A stretch of DNA of 64,000 nt, taken from the NCBI GenBank assembly GCA_963691655.1, contig OY829326.1, forward strand, positions 147,702,998 to 147,766,997, given 5' to 3'. The notes beneath the pieces were generated by a model, which saw only the letters and a program-made list of their open reading frames with translations, ran no database searches and was not told where the DNA came from. The position numbers and the translations under genes were made by a program. This DNA is from Toxonevra muliebris (lineage: Eukaryota; Arthropoda; Insecta; Diptera; Pallopteridae). Positions 10,359 through 22,276 of this stretch are shown here, one piece after another. The number at the start of each line of letters is the position of its first letter. The first letter of the stretch is position 1.

Positions 10359-10610
10359 TATACATACCCTACCGATTGATCGTTGATTAATTATTAAATC
10401 TCGGATTGATGACAATCAGCTTGAACCATTGTAAGTCTATGTGACAGCATTGAGCGTATCCAGTTGACGAGAACCGGATCCACTCCGTACTGCGAGACAA
10501 AATATAGCGACAAAAGTCGCGTTGTCAAAAGCTCCCTCAATATCAACACAAATACCAATAGTGTATTCTTTCTTGTTGAGGGTCGAAGGAAATGTTCACT
10601 TTGCCTCGTA

Positions 10611-12271
10611 CTCCTATTCTATACAAGCCATCTCTGGGATTTTTTTTGTCTTTTCCCCTTTTGCCATGTTCGAAAATAAAAAATTTGAAAAATTAATGAA
10701 TTTCCCTCTAAATTTTTTCTTCATTTAGCTATTAGAGAAAAAAAGCGTAAACATGCCAATTTCCGAAGGAGGAGAATGCTACTTTTGTTACTCTCTTCTG
10801 TTGTCTTTCACATGCTAATCCATTGTGGACATAAATTACTTTGGAAAATATCTAAAGCCTTAGACAGAATTTTGTTAAAAGTCCAATATCGCGATCTTAG
10901 CCATGCGTTGAAGGACAAACTGTTTCTAGGGCTGTGGGAAGAAGGCCGTAAGCAAACTTATTGACCGGATAATCCTTTGTTATACTTGGAAACAATAATT
11001 GATACACATTTTTGCAAAAATTATACAAAAAGCGTCAAAAAAATAATAAATAATTTCATAGTTATAGCTATTGCCGAGATTCTAATGGGCCTACTTTCAA
11101 TTTATTTTCTGACCGGCTATGCCATTTCAATTGCATTCTCTTCTTTGACCAGAACTCTTTGAACAATGCTATGTACTTTTTTTTTCACAGAGCTGTGTTA
11201 TTTATTTCTTTATTCCTGCATCGAGTTAGGAATTCTGTTCCCGGTAGATTTAGAATAGGAGAGTTTTAACCCCGAGGAAATGTAAACTGTAATACAAGAA
11301 AATATTTAGAATCGGACTGTGTATCAATAATGGTGCGATCAAATGTACAAGTAAAACGGTTGATAACTCAACGATTGTAAAAATTCATAAAAAATCACAC
11401 CTATATTCCTCCAGATGAGAAAACACTTTGATTTGACTAACAAAAAATACATACCATGAATCTATGCAAAAATGTTGCTCTTTATAGTTCGAATATGCTT
11501 AGGATTGTTTTCAAAACCTTCAAAAATCGTATAAAAAAAAGTGGCTATGATGAGGAAGCCGACAAATCAGCACGAAAGACAATGGCTAATAAATTATTTG
11601 CTTCTGAACCATTTTTAGGCACTGAACCTCATATATAAATGCCAAATGAGTAAAATATTTAAAGAGACATGCCCACTGCTAAGGTCCAAAAAATTTTTGT
11701 TTGTTTTTGCATAAAAAGGTTTCTTATAGTGTCTAGAATACTTACATATCTAAAATTTTATAAAAAAAAACATATGGTTTTTGAAATACACGCATTTATA
11801 CAATATAAGTGCGTATATTATGAGTTATATAAAAATTTCGTAGTCGCGCGGCAGCTGCACTATTTTTAAACGCGTTTTTTTTCGAAACATACTACTTTGT
11901 CAAATTGGCGAGTGTTCTAACTTTTGAAATACTTGATGGATTTTGTTCTACTTAGGCTCATTTTAATCAGAAATTTTTATAAGATAGACTATTATTACGA
12001 TCGTAGGTTGCTTAGTTTTGTTTTTACAGCTCTTAGAAGGGTTCATTTTGGGGCAAAACTTGTTTTTTTAATTAAAGCTTAGCCAAATGCTCAGTTTTTG
12101 TTATTATAGCTTCATAATAGTTTATCTTACAGAAAGTTATGTTTATTTTTAGATTTTTTTTTGATTTTTTTGTTTTCGGAGCACCCGGAGGACTTCTATA
12201 ACAACTGTCCAACCGTCGATTAAAATGGCGATTTTTTTGGACGCTATCTACTGGAAAACAATTGAACCAAA
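10611..12271. other. AT-rich stretch, no recognised gene
   Basis: Several open frames of 60-71 codons (for example 10464-10679 and 11456-11638) show no conserved pattern. No transposon termini were identified. The last 200 bases run into poly-A at the start of the duplicated unit. Confidence 0.45.
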
Positions 12272-12310
12272 TAAAAAAAAAATAATTAGTTGTATTATAA
12301 AACAATAAAA

Positions 12311-12672
12311 ATTTCAAGTCTCTATCTATATTTTTTTTATACAATTTCAACGTTTTAATTTTTTTCGACTCGAGCAATGGACATTTCCGCTTTAGTTAGT
12401 GTTATTACTATTATTTCTACTCTAAATGCTTCACGGAAAGTTAATTAATCTGAAGAAAGTCAGGAAAATAGATCAAAGCTACAGCTTAACATTCTTTTAT
12501 GTTCCTTAGGGATGTTCCTTTCCTGACATTCTTCAGATTAATTAACTTTCCATGAAGCATTTAGAGTAGAAATAATAGTAATAACGGTAACTAAAGCGGA
12601 AATGTCCATTGCTCGAGTCGAAAAAAATTAAAACTTTAAAATTGTATAAAAAAAAAGATAGAGACTTGAAAT
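12311..12672. repeat. 362-bp foldback (inverted repeat, arms of about 155 bp)
   Basis: Arms 12311-12467 and 12519-12672 are near-perfect reverse complements around a 51-base loop. Shared words include CGACTCGAGCAATGGACATT, CTAAATGCTTCA and GAAAGTTAATTAATCTGAAG. No flanking duplication was found. It would form a strong hairpin in RNA or single-stranded DNA. No coding sequence. Confidence 0.85.
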
Positions 12673-14400
12673 AACTAACTGGAGTTTTTAAAGTATATAA
12701 AATGAGTTCGAAAAGTACGAGGAAACAAAAGTGAAAAAATATTGCAATTTTGGTTCACTGGTGGAACACAGACCTTCGCTGGCGAAGTAAAAGCTGATGC
12801 ATTAAATAATGTAAAGATAATGTATTTATAGAAAAACTTCATAGATTTTTTACTTTGGTATGGTAATAAATCTGCGAAGAACCAGAAGAATTTTTTTCTA
12901 GTTAATTTCATTGGTATATGCTAAATTTTACTCCCTTGCTCCGTACTCAAGCACATAGGCACATACACACAGAAAACTAGTAAAACTCACTTAAATTTAA
13001 GACTTAAATAAACTAAACTTTGTTAAGTTTAGTTAGTTTTAAAAATAAACACAGTATTATTTACTATAAAATATTTATGTAAGTATAAAAATGAATGATT
13101 CAATTAATTGCACTTTAATATTTAATAAATAAATAGCAATAAAACATTGCAAACGAAAGGTGAATTTTCAACTGCATTTTATATTTTACATTTTACAGAC
13201 ATAAAAAAATTGTAAGTAATTAATAATTACCATGACATTTCTCTTATCTTAAGAAATTATATAAAAATAGATAGTGTTTTTGTTTTTTTTTTTCTGCGAA
13301 TTAAATAAAAATATATAAGCTTAAAAATAAATTAGTAAACAAAAGTATTTTTATTCAAAGTGTGTAAGCATAAAACTACTATACAGAAAAATGAAGAGCG
13401 AGGGGGTATGGGTATGCATAGTAACCCTTGGGTTCCGCAAGCATTTTTGATATTTTTCAATATTTGCGAAAGTCTGAGTATTTTCTAAGAAACATATGTA
13501 TGAATGAATTCACGTACATACATAAGTACGAGTGTATGGCAATGACTTGGCACGCGCATAACTAATATGAAGTCATTTTTTGTTTTTGTTAAAAAATTAA
13601 ATGATAATATCTTTATTTTTAAACGTTACACTAACTTAAATTTTTTTTTCAACGAGAAATTTTGTTACTTTGTTTTTGGTCATTTAAATATATTCTTAAC
13701 ATTAACCTTTGCACCTTTTGAATATTGTTATATTTTTAGATTTGTCAACCCTTTTATTTCCTTCTTACTCAACGAACTTTGCTATTTTAGCACTGTTACA
13801 TATATACAAAAAGGTTTTTAACCCTTAAAGTGTTAAATAACACACACTTATACATATGCTGGTGTGTGTATTCACATGCTTGTGTGGTGTCCACTTATGT
13901 ATGAAGGTGTGTGTATGTTACATACTCATATGCCTGATTAAGCATTTGTAGCCGGACATAACCTTTTAACACCTTTCCTTATTTTTTTTTTTTTTTCAAA
14001 TGTGTTTTGTTTTTGCATTTTTTTTTTATATTTTTTTGTCCTTGTATATTTATAAAATGTTGTAAAACACTTTTTAACTTAATTTGGCGTGAAAAGAAAA
14101 CAATTTTTCCTCAGTTTTTTTCTAGCTTCTATTTTATGTGACCAACGTCAATATTATCCAATTGAATGCATCTTTAATATGTTTAATAGAGTGAAGGGTA
14201 GACACTCATAGGTATATGGGTACAGTGAGTTTGAAAAGTTTGAACACTACTAAGGAGAAAGTTCTAGATGTGAATTGCATTAAATTCAAACCTTAATAGA
14301 AAATTCCACATATGTAGATATTACCAGAAGTCTCAGGGTAGATAGAATGATGCAGTGGCAGATCTGTGAAGAGTCTAAGTTTTTGCCATCAATATCAAAT
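12673..14400. other. Gene-free interval inside duplicated unit
   Basis: AT-rich DNA with GTGTGTGT-type words near 13860 and poly-T near 13982. The 78- and 84-codon frames at 12675-12911 (minus) and 13567-13821 (plus) are Phe/Lys/Tyr/Ile-rich translations of AT-rich DNA and match nothing that I recognise. The same interval recurs at 18604-20331. Confidence 0.45.
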
Positions 14401-14557
14401 AAGGAGTGAGATTGAGAAAATCTTAACGCACGTTTTACGTTTTAATTTTTTTTTGGGTGTAAAATTTAAAAATTTCTTTGATCTAGTTATCTTTGAAAAA
14501 TATGTCAGTTGTTATTTTTAATGACAAACATGTTGATTTATTGTGAGTTTGATCAAA

Positions 14558-14770
14558 ATGAGTGAAGAAAAAGAAGTACGTCTTAAAATTATTAAAAATT
14601 TTCAAAAAAATCCAAATTGGTCCTACAAAAAATTGGCCAAAGAATTGAAGGTCTGCCGTCAAACTGTTTCCAATGTTATTAAACAGTTTCAGGAGAATTT
14701 GACCATCGATGGGAAACCTGTTCGGGAAGAAAACAAGGACCACATAATATTGGGAAAGCCAAGAAAATAG
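14558..14770 (+). pseudogene. ITm transposase remnant, copy 2
   Basis: The frame opens at ATG 14558 (MSEEKEVRLKII) and encodes the first helix-turn-helix (WSYKKLAKELKVCRQTVSNV). It closes after a frameshift near the basic linker. Homologous sequence continues in other frames (KVKANAGLKTYTVQKVPDSN, then DDETYVLADFTQLPG), broken by the SINE and a further stop. It is dead as a transposase. Confidence 0.75.
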
Positions 14771-14834
14771 AAAGTATATTGAAAAGATCACCAAACACAT
14801 CTGGTAGAAAAGCTGCCCGGTTAGCCCAGTGCTC

Positions 14835-15281
14835 GACGACCTCGATTGTCTAGTGGATAGTGCACTAGACTTTCATCCAGAAGGTTGCGGGTTCGATTCC
14901 CGTCTTGGTCTGGTGCTTAATTCTCATAAACTTCTTATATTCACTATCGATATGAAGTGGATGAGAATTATAAGAATGTGTACAAGTACACACCTTGGTT
15001 GGTAATGGCAAAACCACCGAGCTGATAAAAAGTTGCCACACAGTCGTTCGGAATCAGCGTTAAACTGTAGGTCCTACCATCGCCACTGTGGTCTAGTGGC
15101 AGAGTGCCAGACTCTTATCTCTGGAGACCTGAGTTCGATTCTCGGCTTGGGTATGTTTCTTATCTATCTTTCTTTCTCTCTGCCTTCCTTTCTTTCTTGG
15201 GGCTTTGGTACAATAGATCTTATAGGTCGCAGTGCCTGACTTTCGAGTCGTCCTTCTTTCAAATAATAATAATAATAATAA
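14835..15281 (+). mobile_element. Chimeric two-headed tRNA-derived SINE
   Basis: Flanked by a perfect 13-bp duplication TAGCCCAGTGCTC (14822-14834 and 15282-15294) that interrupts the ITm element. The first head has an A-box-like TGTCTAGTGGATAG (14847-14860) and a consensus B box GGTTCGATTCC (14890-14900); its CTTTCATCCAGAAGG arm resembles tRNA-Glu(UUC). A second head follows at about 15082, with A-like TGGTCTAGTGGCAGAG (15089-15104) and B-like AGTTCGATTCT (15132-15142). The 3' end is a CT-rich stretch and an (AAT)n tail. The first head and its body match the SINE at 45.7 kb. These internal boxes would be RNA polymerase III promoters by family knowledge. Confidence 0.88.
14847..14900 (+). promoter_or_regulatory. 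Predicted Pol III A and B boxes of the first SINE head
   Basis: A-like TGTCTAGTGGATAG and B box GGTTCGATTCC are 29 bases apart (end to start), as in tRNA genes. The B box fits the GGTTCGANTCC consensus exactly. Activity is inferred. Confidence 0.65.
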
Positions 15282-15893
15282 TAGCCCAGTGCTCTGACTA
15301 CTTGGTGGAAAAAGTTAAAGCCAATGCAGGTTTGAAAACATACACAGTCCAAAAAGTTCCAGACAGCAATGCTGCAAAAAATTAAGACGCCAAAAGTAGG
15401 GCTCGGGAATTAAAATCGAATTTCTTACAAAAATATTCATGTTGTATAATGGACGACGAAACGTATGTACTGGCAGATTTTACGCAGCTTCCGGGTCAAA
15501 ATTTTTATATTGCTGATGCTCGAGGAAATGTCGAAGAACTATTTAGAATCCAAAAGCAGACCAAGAGAAGCTAAGACCAGTGGAGAGATATTGGGCTCTA
15601 GTGAAAAGAAACTTAAAGAGCACAGAAAAGGTGTCCCAAAATATCGAAGATTTTAAAAGGCAATGGGCAAACTGCTCCAAAAAGATGTCTGAAACAACTA
15701 TCAAATCTCTAATGGAAGGCGTACCAAAAAAGGTCCACGAGTTCATAAATAGTGGTTAGAACTATAAAAGTTATATATTTCTGTAATTTGTAAAATATTA
15801 TCAATTAAATAAAAAAAAATAAAAACTCTAAGATCAACCGTTTAAAAATTATTGAATTTTATATATGTAAAGATTTTTTCGATCTCACTCCTT

Positions 15894-16345
15894 GATTTTT
15901 GCTTGAATTTTGGTCTGAATTTCGTTTAGAGTTTTTGTGGTCTGAATTCTGGTCTGAGCCTTGGATTGTTTTTGCTTTTAATTTCACTTTGAATTTTCGG
16001 CAGAATTTCAGTCGTATTTCTGGTTCGCTTTTGATCAGAATATCGAGATGATTATGGTTTGGGTTTTGTTCCGAATATTGGGAAGATTTCGGTCGGCTTT
16101 GGGTGGTTTAAAATACAGTCTGATTTGAATTTTGGTCAGAATTTCATTTTAATTTTTTGTTTGCTTTTGATCTAAATATTGGGATGATTTTGGTCTTCAT
16201 TTTGGGTAGAATTGTGGTCGGCTTTTGGCTTGAATTTTGGTGTGAATTTTGTTCTGATTTTTGTGTTTGATTGGGTTTGAGCTGGTTGGTCTGGTTTTTT
16301 TTACTGATTTTGGTCTGGATATTGGTTTTGTTGTTTGTCAGCCTT
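15894..16345. repeat. Degenerate TTTTGGTCTGAATTTT array
   Basis: About 450 bp in which short units built from GAATTTTGGTCTG or TTTTGATC recur every 15-20 bases with many changes. The same array type occurs at 21825-22276, 36470-37060 and 37530-37800. Confidence 0.7.
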
Positions 16346-16499
16346 CCCTAAATGCAAAGATTAGATCCACCACTGGATAGATATACATTTAATGTATTAC
16401 AAATATTAGATCTATTGTACCTCCAAAAAGAGCTTATTTATAAGCATTCAGAAAAGTCAATATTTGTAAGGATTCCGCCTCTAAGACCACTAGTTTACC

Positions 16500-17110
16500 A
16501 CATATATTTTGAGTGAGTCGCTCGCAGTGCCGAAGGATGTTCCGGTGTCTCATTTCCTTTCCGACAAAATCGACAAATGCTGTCCTGTCTTAAACCTAGA
16601 TTTTTCATGTGGTGCCCAGCCTGCATTGCTTTGAAAGAAAACCGGTGATTATTCTGAAGTGGTTTTACTTACTTTTTTACTTGAATCAACTGCCGTCTCT
16701 TTCCTCTTCTCTTGGTTTATCTTGCTTTAACTTGAGTTTCTATACCTAAAGAGGATGTTTGCTACCAAAATGATTTTTGAACCACGGCTAACTCATTTCC
16801 ATGTATTTTTGTGTTTCAAGAAACCCTAATTTATCCAAGAGCTCTATGCATTTCCAGACTAATTTTGAGAATATCTCAAATGAGTCTAGTGCTCTGATTA
16901 CAGCTTGACTATCTATCCTGACTCTTACATTTAAGGTCGAGATTGAATTGTATATTCAGCCTTATGGAAAGAATAACGGCTTGGAAAACACTAGTAGTCT
17001 CCATATTGGGTAGTAGTGTTTGGGTTTGATTCATATATCCCTGTACCTGCTTCGATTTTTGTTCTCAAATCGTCTGTGCACGGTTTTAATGTATGTGGTT
17101 TTAGAGAGGT
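16500..17110 (-). mobile_element. Degenerate LINE RNase H and zinc-tail remnant
   Basis: The minus-strand translation across frames gives KIEAGTGIYES, then a SQAVIRALDSFEIFSKLVWK-like block and ELLDKLGF, then QAGHHMKNLGL followed by CRFCRKGNETPEH. This is the order seen in LOA/R1/I-type LINEs: the RNase H catalytic strand region (the D of a TDGS-like motif reads TDDL), the DSQAA-type helix, then the zinc-binding tail. Many stops and frameshifts are present. It recurs at 22431-23041. Confidence 0.6.
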
Positions 17111-17865
17111 CTCTCTGGCTATAAGTGAACAATAAACTTCAATAGTTTCGAAACTTTTCAAAGAAACTTTGAATGATTATTGGACAAAGATTGTGGTATA
17201 TGGTTTAGTTTATACTTTTAAAAGTTAGTTAATTTACCTGTCGGGACCTAGCGCTATATCTATGGAAGAAACTATATTTTATAAAATATTAATTTATTAA
17301 AATTTTTTTTTAATTAATGAAAATAATAATTATGATAATTTGATATAAATTTTGGTACCCCACTATTGGTAATTTCTCGTAATGCTTTACAGAAGCTCGT
17401 GAATGGTTCTTAAGTCACTTTTTTCTATTAGAAACAGCAAATTAACAATTTGTTGGTGGACTTCCAATCAATATTGTTTCATTTACATATTTCCCAAAGT
17501 TTATGGACAGTTTAGAAATACATATTTATAGTTAATATAGCCTGATATTTCATACCATTTAAGTGATGCAAAACATTTTAAATGCACTGTTTAAGTGGGC
17601 ACACGCTTAGAAACATTTATGTATACATGTTGTACTTGTATGAGTGAATATGGGCAACTTTATTATTCAGTGAATGTTTAAAATAATAATTTTGTTATAA
17701 ATAATTACTACATAAGCCCAACACATATGCACAATTATAAAAATTTATTTTGCCATATTAGCTTTATTGTTTAGCAGACTAGTACAGTAAACCCTAATGA
17801 TAACACTGTTCAACAGCCAAAAATGAGCAGAGACGGTACAAGTGTACTTAGGGTAATGGAGGGTC

Positions 17866-18000
17866 GCTGATCCGTGGTCCCGTGGTCCGTGGGCCCGTGG
17901 TCCGTTTTGCTCTGCTATGTCACAAGAAAGTAACTTGAGAAAAAAATTGTTTTTGAACCTGGCTCAGGAACGGCTCAGCGACAAGGTGCCATATGGCACC
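17866..18000. repeat. CCGTGGTCC minisatellite and perfect palindrome
   Basis: CCGTGGTCCCGTGGTCCGTG and similar words repeat at about 17872-17905, followed at 17985-18000 by the perfect 16-bp palindrome GGTGCCATATGGCACC. Function unknown. It recurs 5,931 bases downstream. Confidence 0.6.
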
Positions 18001-18241
18001 GCTAGGCATTACTGGGTTAAGCTAACAACGAGATAAAAGTGAACGATGATAACGAGGATGAAAGAAATTACGAAAAAATAAATTAATTAAAAAAAATTTT
18101 TTTTTTTTTTATTTTTAAAGTTAAAAACTAAAAAAATCGAACATTTTTTTTTTGTAAAAATGGATGTTTTGATGAAAAAAAATATGAACTGCACTTTTCA
18201 TTTAAAAAAAAAATAATTAGTTGTATTATAAAACAATAAAA

Positions 18242-18603
18242 ATTTCAAGTCTCTATCTATATTTTTTTTATACAATTTCAACGTTTTAATTTTTTTCGAC
18301 TCGAGCAATGGACATTTCCGCTTTAGTTAGTGTTATTACTATTATTTCTACTCTAAATGCTTCACGGAAAGTTAATTAATCTGAAGAAAGTCAGGAAAAT
18401 AGATCAAAGCTACAGCTTAACATTCTTTTATGTTCCTTAGGGATGTTCCTTTCCTGACATTCTTCAGATTAATTAACTTTCCATGAAGCATTTAGAGTAG
18501 AAATAATAGTAATAACGGTAACTAAAGCGGAAATGTCCATTGCTCGAGTCGAAAAAAATTAAAACTTTAAAATTGTATAAAAAAAAAGATAGAGACTTGA
18601 AAT
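18242..18603. repeat. Foldback, second copy
   Basis: The same 362-bp inverted repeat within the second tandem unit. Confidence 0.85.
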
Positions 18604-20488
18604 AACTAACTGGAGTTTTTAAAGTATATAAAATGAGTTCGAAAAGTACGAGGAAACAAAAGTGAAAAAATATTGCAATTTTGGTTCACTGGTGGAACAC
18701 AGACCTTCGCTGGCGAAGTAAAAGCTGATGCATTAAATAATGTAAAGATAATGTATTTATAGAAAAACTTCATAGATTTTTTACTTTGGTATGGTAATAA
18801 ATCTGCGAAGAACCAGAAGAATTTTTTTCTAGTTAATTTCATTGGTATATGCTAAATTTTACTCCCTTGCTCCGTACTCAAGCACATAGGCACATACACA
18901 CAGAAAACTAGTAAAACTCACTTAAATTTAAGACTTAAATAAACTAAACTTTGTTAAGTTTAGTTAGTTTTAAAAATAAACACAGTATTATTTACTATAA
19001 AATATTTATGTAAGTATAAAAATGAATGATTCAATTAATTGCACTTTAATATTTAATAAATAAATAGCAATAAAACATTGCAAACGAAAGGTGAATTTTC
19101 AACTGCATTTTATATTTTACATTTTACAGACATAAAAAAATTGTAAGTAATTAATAATTACCATGACATTTCTCTTATCTTAAGAAATTATATAAAAATA
19201 GATAGTGTTTTTGTTTTTTTTTTTCTGCGAATTAAATAAAAATATATAAGCTTAAAAATAAATTAGTAAACAAAAGTATTTTTATTCAAAGTGTGTAAGC
19301 ATAAAACTACTATACAGAAAAATGAAGAGCGAGGGGGTATGGGTATGCATAGTAACCCTTGGGTTCCGCAAGCATTTTTGATATTTTTCAATATTTGCGA
19401 AAGTCTGAGTATTTTCTAAGAAACATATGTATGAATGAATTCACGTACATACATAAGTACGAGTGTATGGCAATGACTTGGCACGCGCATAACTAATATG
19501 AAGTCATTTTTTGTTTTTGTTAAAAAATTAAATGATAATATCTTTATTTTTAAACGTTACACTAACTTAAATTTTTTTTTCAACGAGAAATTTTGTTACT
19601 TTGTTTTTGGTCATTTAAATATATTCTTAACATTAACCTTTGCACCTTTTGAATATTGTTATATTTTTAGATTTGTCAACCCTTTTATTTCCTTCTTACT
19701 CAACGAACTTTGCTATTTTAGCACTGTTACATATATACAAAAAGGTTTTTAACCCTTAAAGTGTTAAATAACACACACTTATACATATGCTGGTGTGTGT
19801 ATTCACATGCTTGTGTGGTGTCCACTTATGTATGAAGGTGTGTGTATGTTACATACTCATATGCCTGATTAAGCATTTGTAGCCGGACATAACCTTTTAA
19901 CACCTTTCCTTATTTTTTTTTTTTTTTCAAATGTGTTTTGTTTTTGCATTTTTTTTTTATATTTTTTTGTCCTTGTATATTTATAAAATGTTGTAAAACA
20001 CTTTTTAACTTAATTTGGCGTGAAAAGAAAACAATTTTTCCTCAGTTTTTTTCTAGCTTCTATTTTATGTGACCAACGTCAATATTATCCAATTGAATGC
20101 ATCTTTAATATGTTTAATAGAGTGAAGGGTAGACACTCATAGGTATATGGGTACAGTGAGTTTGAAAAGTTTGAACACTACTAAGGAGAAAGTTCTAGAT
20201 GTGAATTGCATTAAATTCAAACCTTAATAGAAAATTCCACATATGTAGATATTACCAGAAGTCTCAGGGTAGATAGAATGATGCAGTGGCAGATCTGTGA
20301 AGAGTCTAAGTTTTTGCCATCAATATCAAATAAGGAGTGAGATTGAGAAAATCTTAACGCACGTTTTACGTTTTAATTTTTTTTTGGGTGTAAAATTTAA
20401 AAATTTCTTTGATCTAGTTATCTTTGAAAAATATGTCAGTTGTTATTTTTAATGACAAACATGTTGATTTATTGTGAGTTTGATCAAA

Positions 20489-20701
20489 ATGAGTGAAGAA
20501 AAAGAAGTACGTCTTAAAATTATTAAAAATTTTCAAAAAAATCCAAATTGGTCCTACAAAAAATTGGCCAAAGAATTGAAGGTCTGCCGTCAAACTGTTT
20601 CCAATGTTATTAAACAGTTTCAGGAGAATTTGACCATCGATGGGAAACCTGTTCGGGAAGAAAACAAGGACCACATAATATTGGGAAAGCCAAGAAAATA
20701 G
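20489..20701 (+). pseudogene. ITm transposase remnant, copy 3
   Basis: Duplicate of 14558-14770, with the same frameshift after the basic linker. Confidence 0.75.
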
Positions 20702-20765
20702 AAAGTATATTGAAAAGATCACCAAACACATCTGGTAGAAAAGCTGCCCGGTTAGCCCAGTGCTC

Positions 20766-21212
20766 GACGACCTCGATTGTCTAGTGGATAGTGCACTAGA
20801 CTTTCATCCAGAAGGTTGCGGGTTCGATTCCCGTCTTGGTCTGGTGCTTAATTCTCATAAACTTCTTATATTCACTATCGATATGAAGTGGATGAGAATT
20901 ATAAGAATGTGTACAAGTACACACCTTGGTTGGTAATGGCAAAACCACCGAGCTGATAAAAAGTTGCCACACAGTCGTTCGGAATCAGCGTTAAACTGTA
21001 GGTCCTACCATCGCCACTGTGGTCTAGTGGCAGAGTGCCAGACTCTTATCTCTGGAGACCTGAGTTCGATTCTCGGCTTGGGTATGTTTCTTATCTATCT
21101 TTCTTTCTCTCTGCCTTCCTTTCTTTCTTGGGGCTTTGGTACAATAGATCTTATAGGTCGCAGTGCCTGACTTTCGAGTCGTCCTTCTTTCAAATAATAA
21201 TAATAATAATAA
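20766..21212 (+). mobile_element. Chimeric two-headed SINE, duplicate copy
   Basis: Copy of 14835-15281 within the second tandem unit, with the same flanking duplication. Confidence 0.88.
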
Positions 21213-21824
21213 TAGCCCAGTGCTCTGACTACTTGGTGGAAAAAGTTAAAGCCAATGCAGGTTTGAAAACATACACAGTCCAAAAAGTTCCAGACAGCAA
21301 TGCTGCAAAAAATTAAGACGCCAAAAGTAGGGCTCGGGAATTAAAATCGAATTTCTTACAAAAATATTCATGTTGTATAATGGACGACGAAACGTATGTA
21401 CTGGCAGATTTTACGCAGCTTCCGGGTCAAAATTTTTATATTGCTGATGCTCGAGGAAATGTCGAAGAACTATTTAGAATCCAAAAGCAGACCAAGAGAA
21501 GCTAAGACCAGTGGAGAGATATTGGGCTCTAGTGAAAAGAAACTTAAAGAGCACAGAAAAGGTGTCCCAAAATATCGAAGATTTTAAAAGGCAATGGGCA
21601 AACTGCTCCAAAAAGATGTCTGAAACAACTATCAAATCTCTAATGGAAGGCGTACCAAAAAAGGTCCACGAGTTCATAAATAGTGGTTAGAACTATAAAA
21701 GTTATATATTTCTGTAATTTGTAAAATATTATCAATTAAATAAAAAAAAATAAAAACTCTAAGATCAACCGTTTAAAAATTATTGAATTTTATATATGTA
21801 AAGATTTTTTCGATCTCACTCCTT

Positions 21825-22276
21825 GATTTTTGCTTGAATTTTGGTCTGAATTTCGTTTAGAGTTTTTGTGGTCTGAATTCTGGTCTGAGCCTTGGATTGT
21901 TTTTGCTTTTAATTTCACTTTGAATTTTCGGCAGAATTTCAGTCGTATTTCTGGTTCGCTTTTGATCAGAATATCGAGATGATTATGGTTTGGGTTTTGT
22001 TCCGAATATTGGGAAGATTTCGGTCGGCTTTGGGTGGTTTAAAATACAGTCTGATTTGAATTTTGGTCAGAATTTCATTTTAATTTTTTGTTTGCTTTTG
22101 ATCTAAATATTGGGATGATTTTGGTCTTCATTTTGGGTAGAATTGTGGTCGGCTTTTGGCTTGAATTTTGGTGTGAATTTTGTTCTGATTTTTGTGTTTG
22201 ATTGGGTTTGAGCTGGTTGGTCTGGTTTTTTTTACTGATTTTGGTCTGGATATTGGTTTTGTTGTTTGTCAGCCTT
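21825..22276. repeat. Degenerate TTTTGGTCTGAATTTT array, duplicate
   Basis: Copy of the 15894-16345 array within the second tandem unit. Confidence 0.7.

Larger units (their letters stand above)
9110..10610 (-). mobile_element. Degenerate non-LTR retrotransposon, reverse-transcriptase region
   Basis: Minus-strand translation in shifting frames gives GICVDIEGAFDNATF (10.55 kb side), then SNGLSFNPLRTGVIRF and RRIMDGLNLPVL, then LYKALIRPIIAYASIV, then RKALARFQRTVVREL, and finally a FAKGLTAKT-like block near 9150. These are in the collinear order of LOA/R1/I-group reverse transcriptases: the fingers/palm DIEGAFD box, the post-YADD thumb region, then the C-terminal extension. The catalytic YADD box itself is deleted or lost. 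A 685-bp MITE (9674-10358) splits the fragment. Several stops and frameshifts show that it is dead. The upstream limit near 10.6 kb is approximate. Confidence 0.65.
14402..15892 (+). mobile_element. ITm element copy 2, carrying a nested SINE
   Basis: The inverted repeats AGGAGTGAGATTGAGAAAAT and (reverse complement) AGGAGTGAGATCGAAAAAAT bound the element. The left flank is TA and the right flank is TG, presumably a mutated TA. Without the SINE and its duplication it is about 1,031 bp. It has the same internal-deletion junction as copy 1 (AAGCAGACCAAGAGAAGC then TAAGACCAGTGGAG), plus a 1-base loss after GGGAAACCTG that shifts the frame. Confidence 0.88.
12273..18203 (+). repeat. 5,931-bp tandem duplication, first copy
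   Basis: Every landmark in this interval recurs 5,931 bases downstream: the foldback at 12311, ORFs, ITm element, SINE and LINE remnants. I found no difference at the places compared, including homopolymers (the 15-T run near 13982 and the 8-A/14-T run near 18088). The two units abut at 18203/18204. The breakpoints sit in a 10-A run (12273-12282) and just after CACTTTTCATTT. Confidence 0.9.
20333..21823 (+). mobile_element. ITm element copy 3 with nested SINE (tandem duplicate of copy 2)
   Basis: Appears identical to the element at 14402-15892 and exists because of the 5,931-bp duplication, not through an independent insertion. Confidence 0.88.

Noticed and set aside
13567..13821. 84-codon Phe-rich frame, repeated at 19498
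   Set aside because: The repetition comes from the tandem duplication; the composition is that of translated AT-rich DNA and no family is recognisable.
14835..15150. Two apparent tRNA genes
   Set aside because: A and B boxes are present but the acceptor stems do not pair, the units are fused, and a target duplication surrounds them, so they are SINE heads and not tRNA genes.
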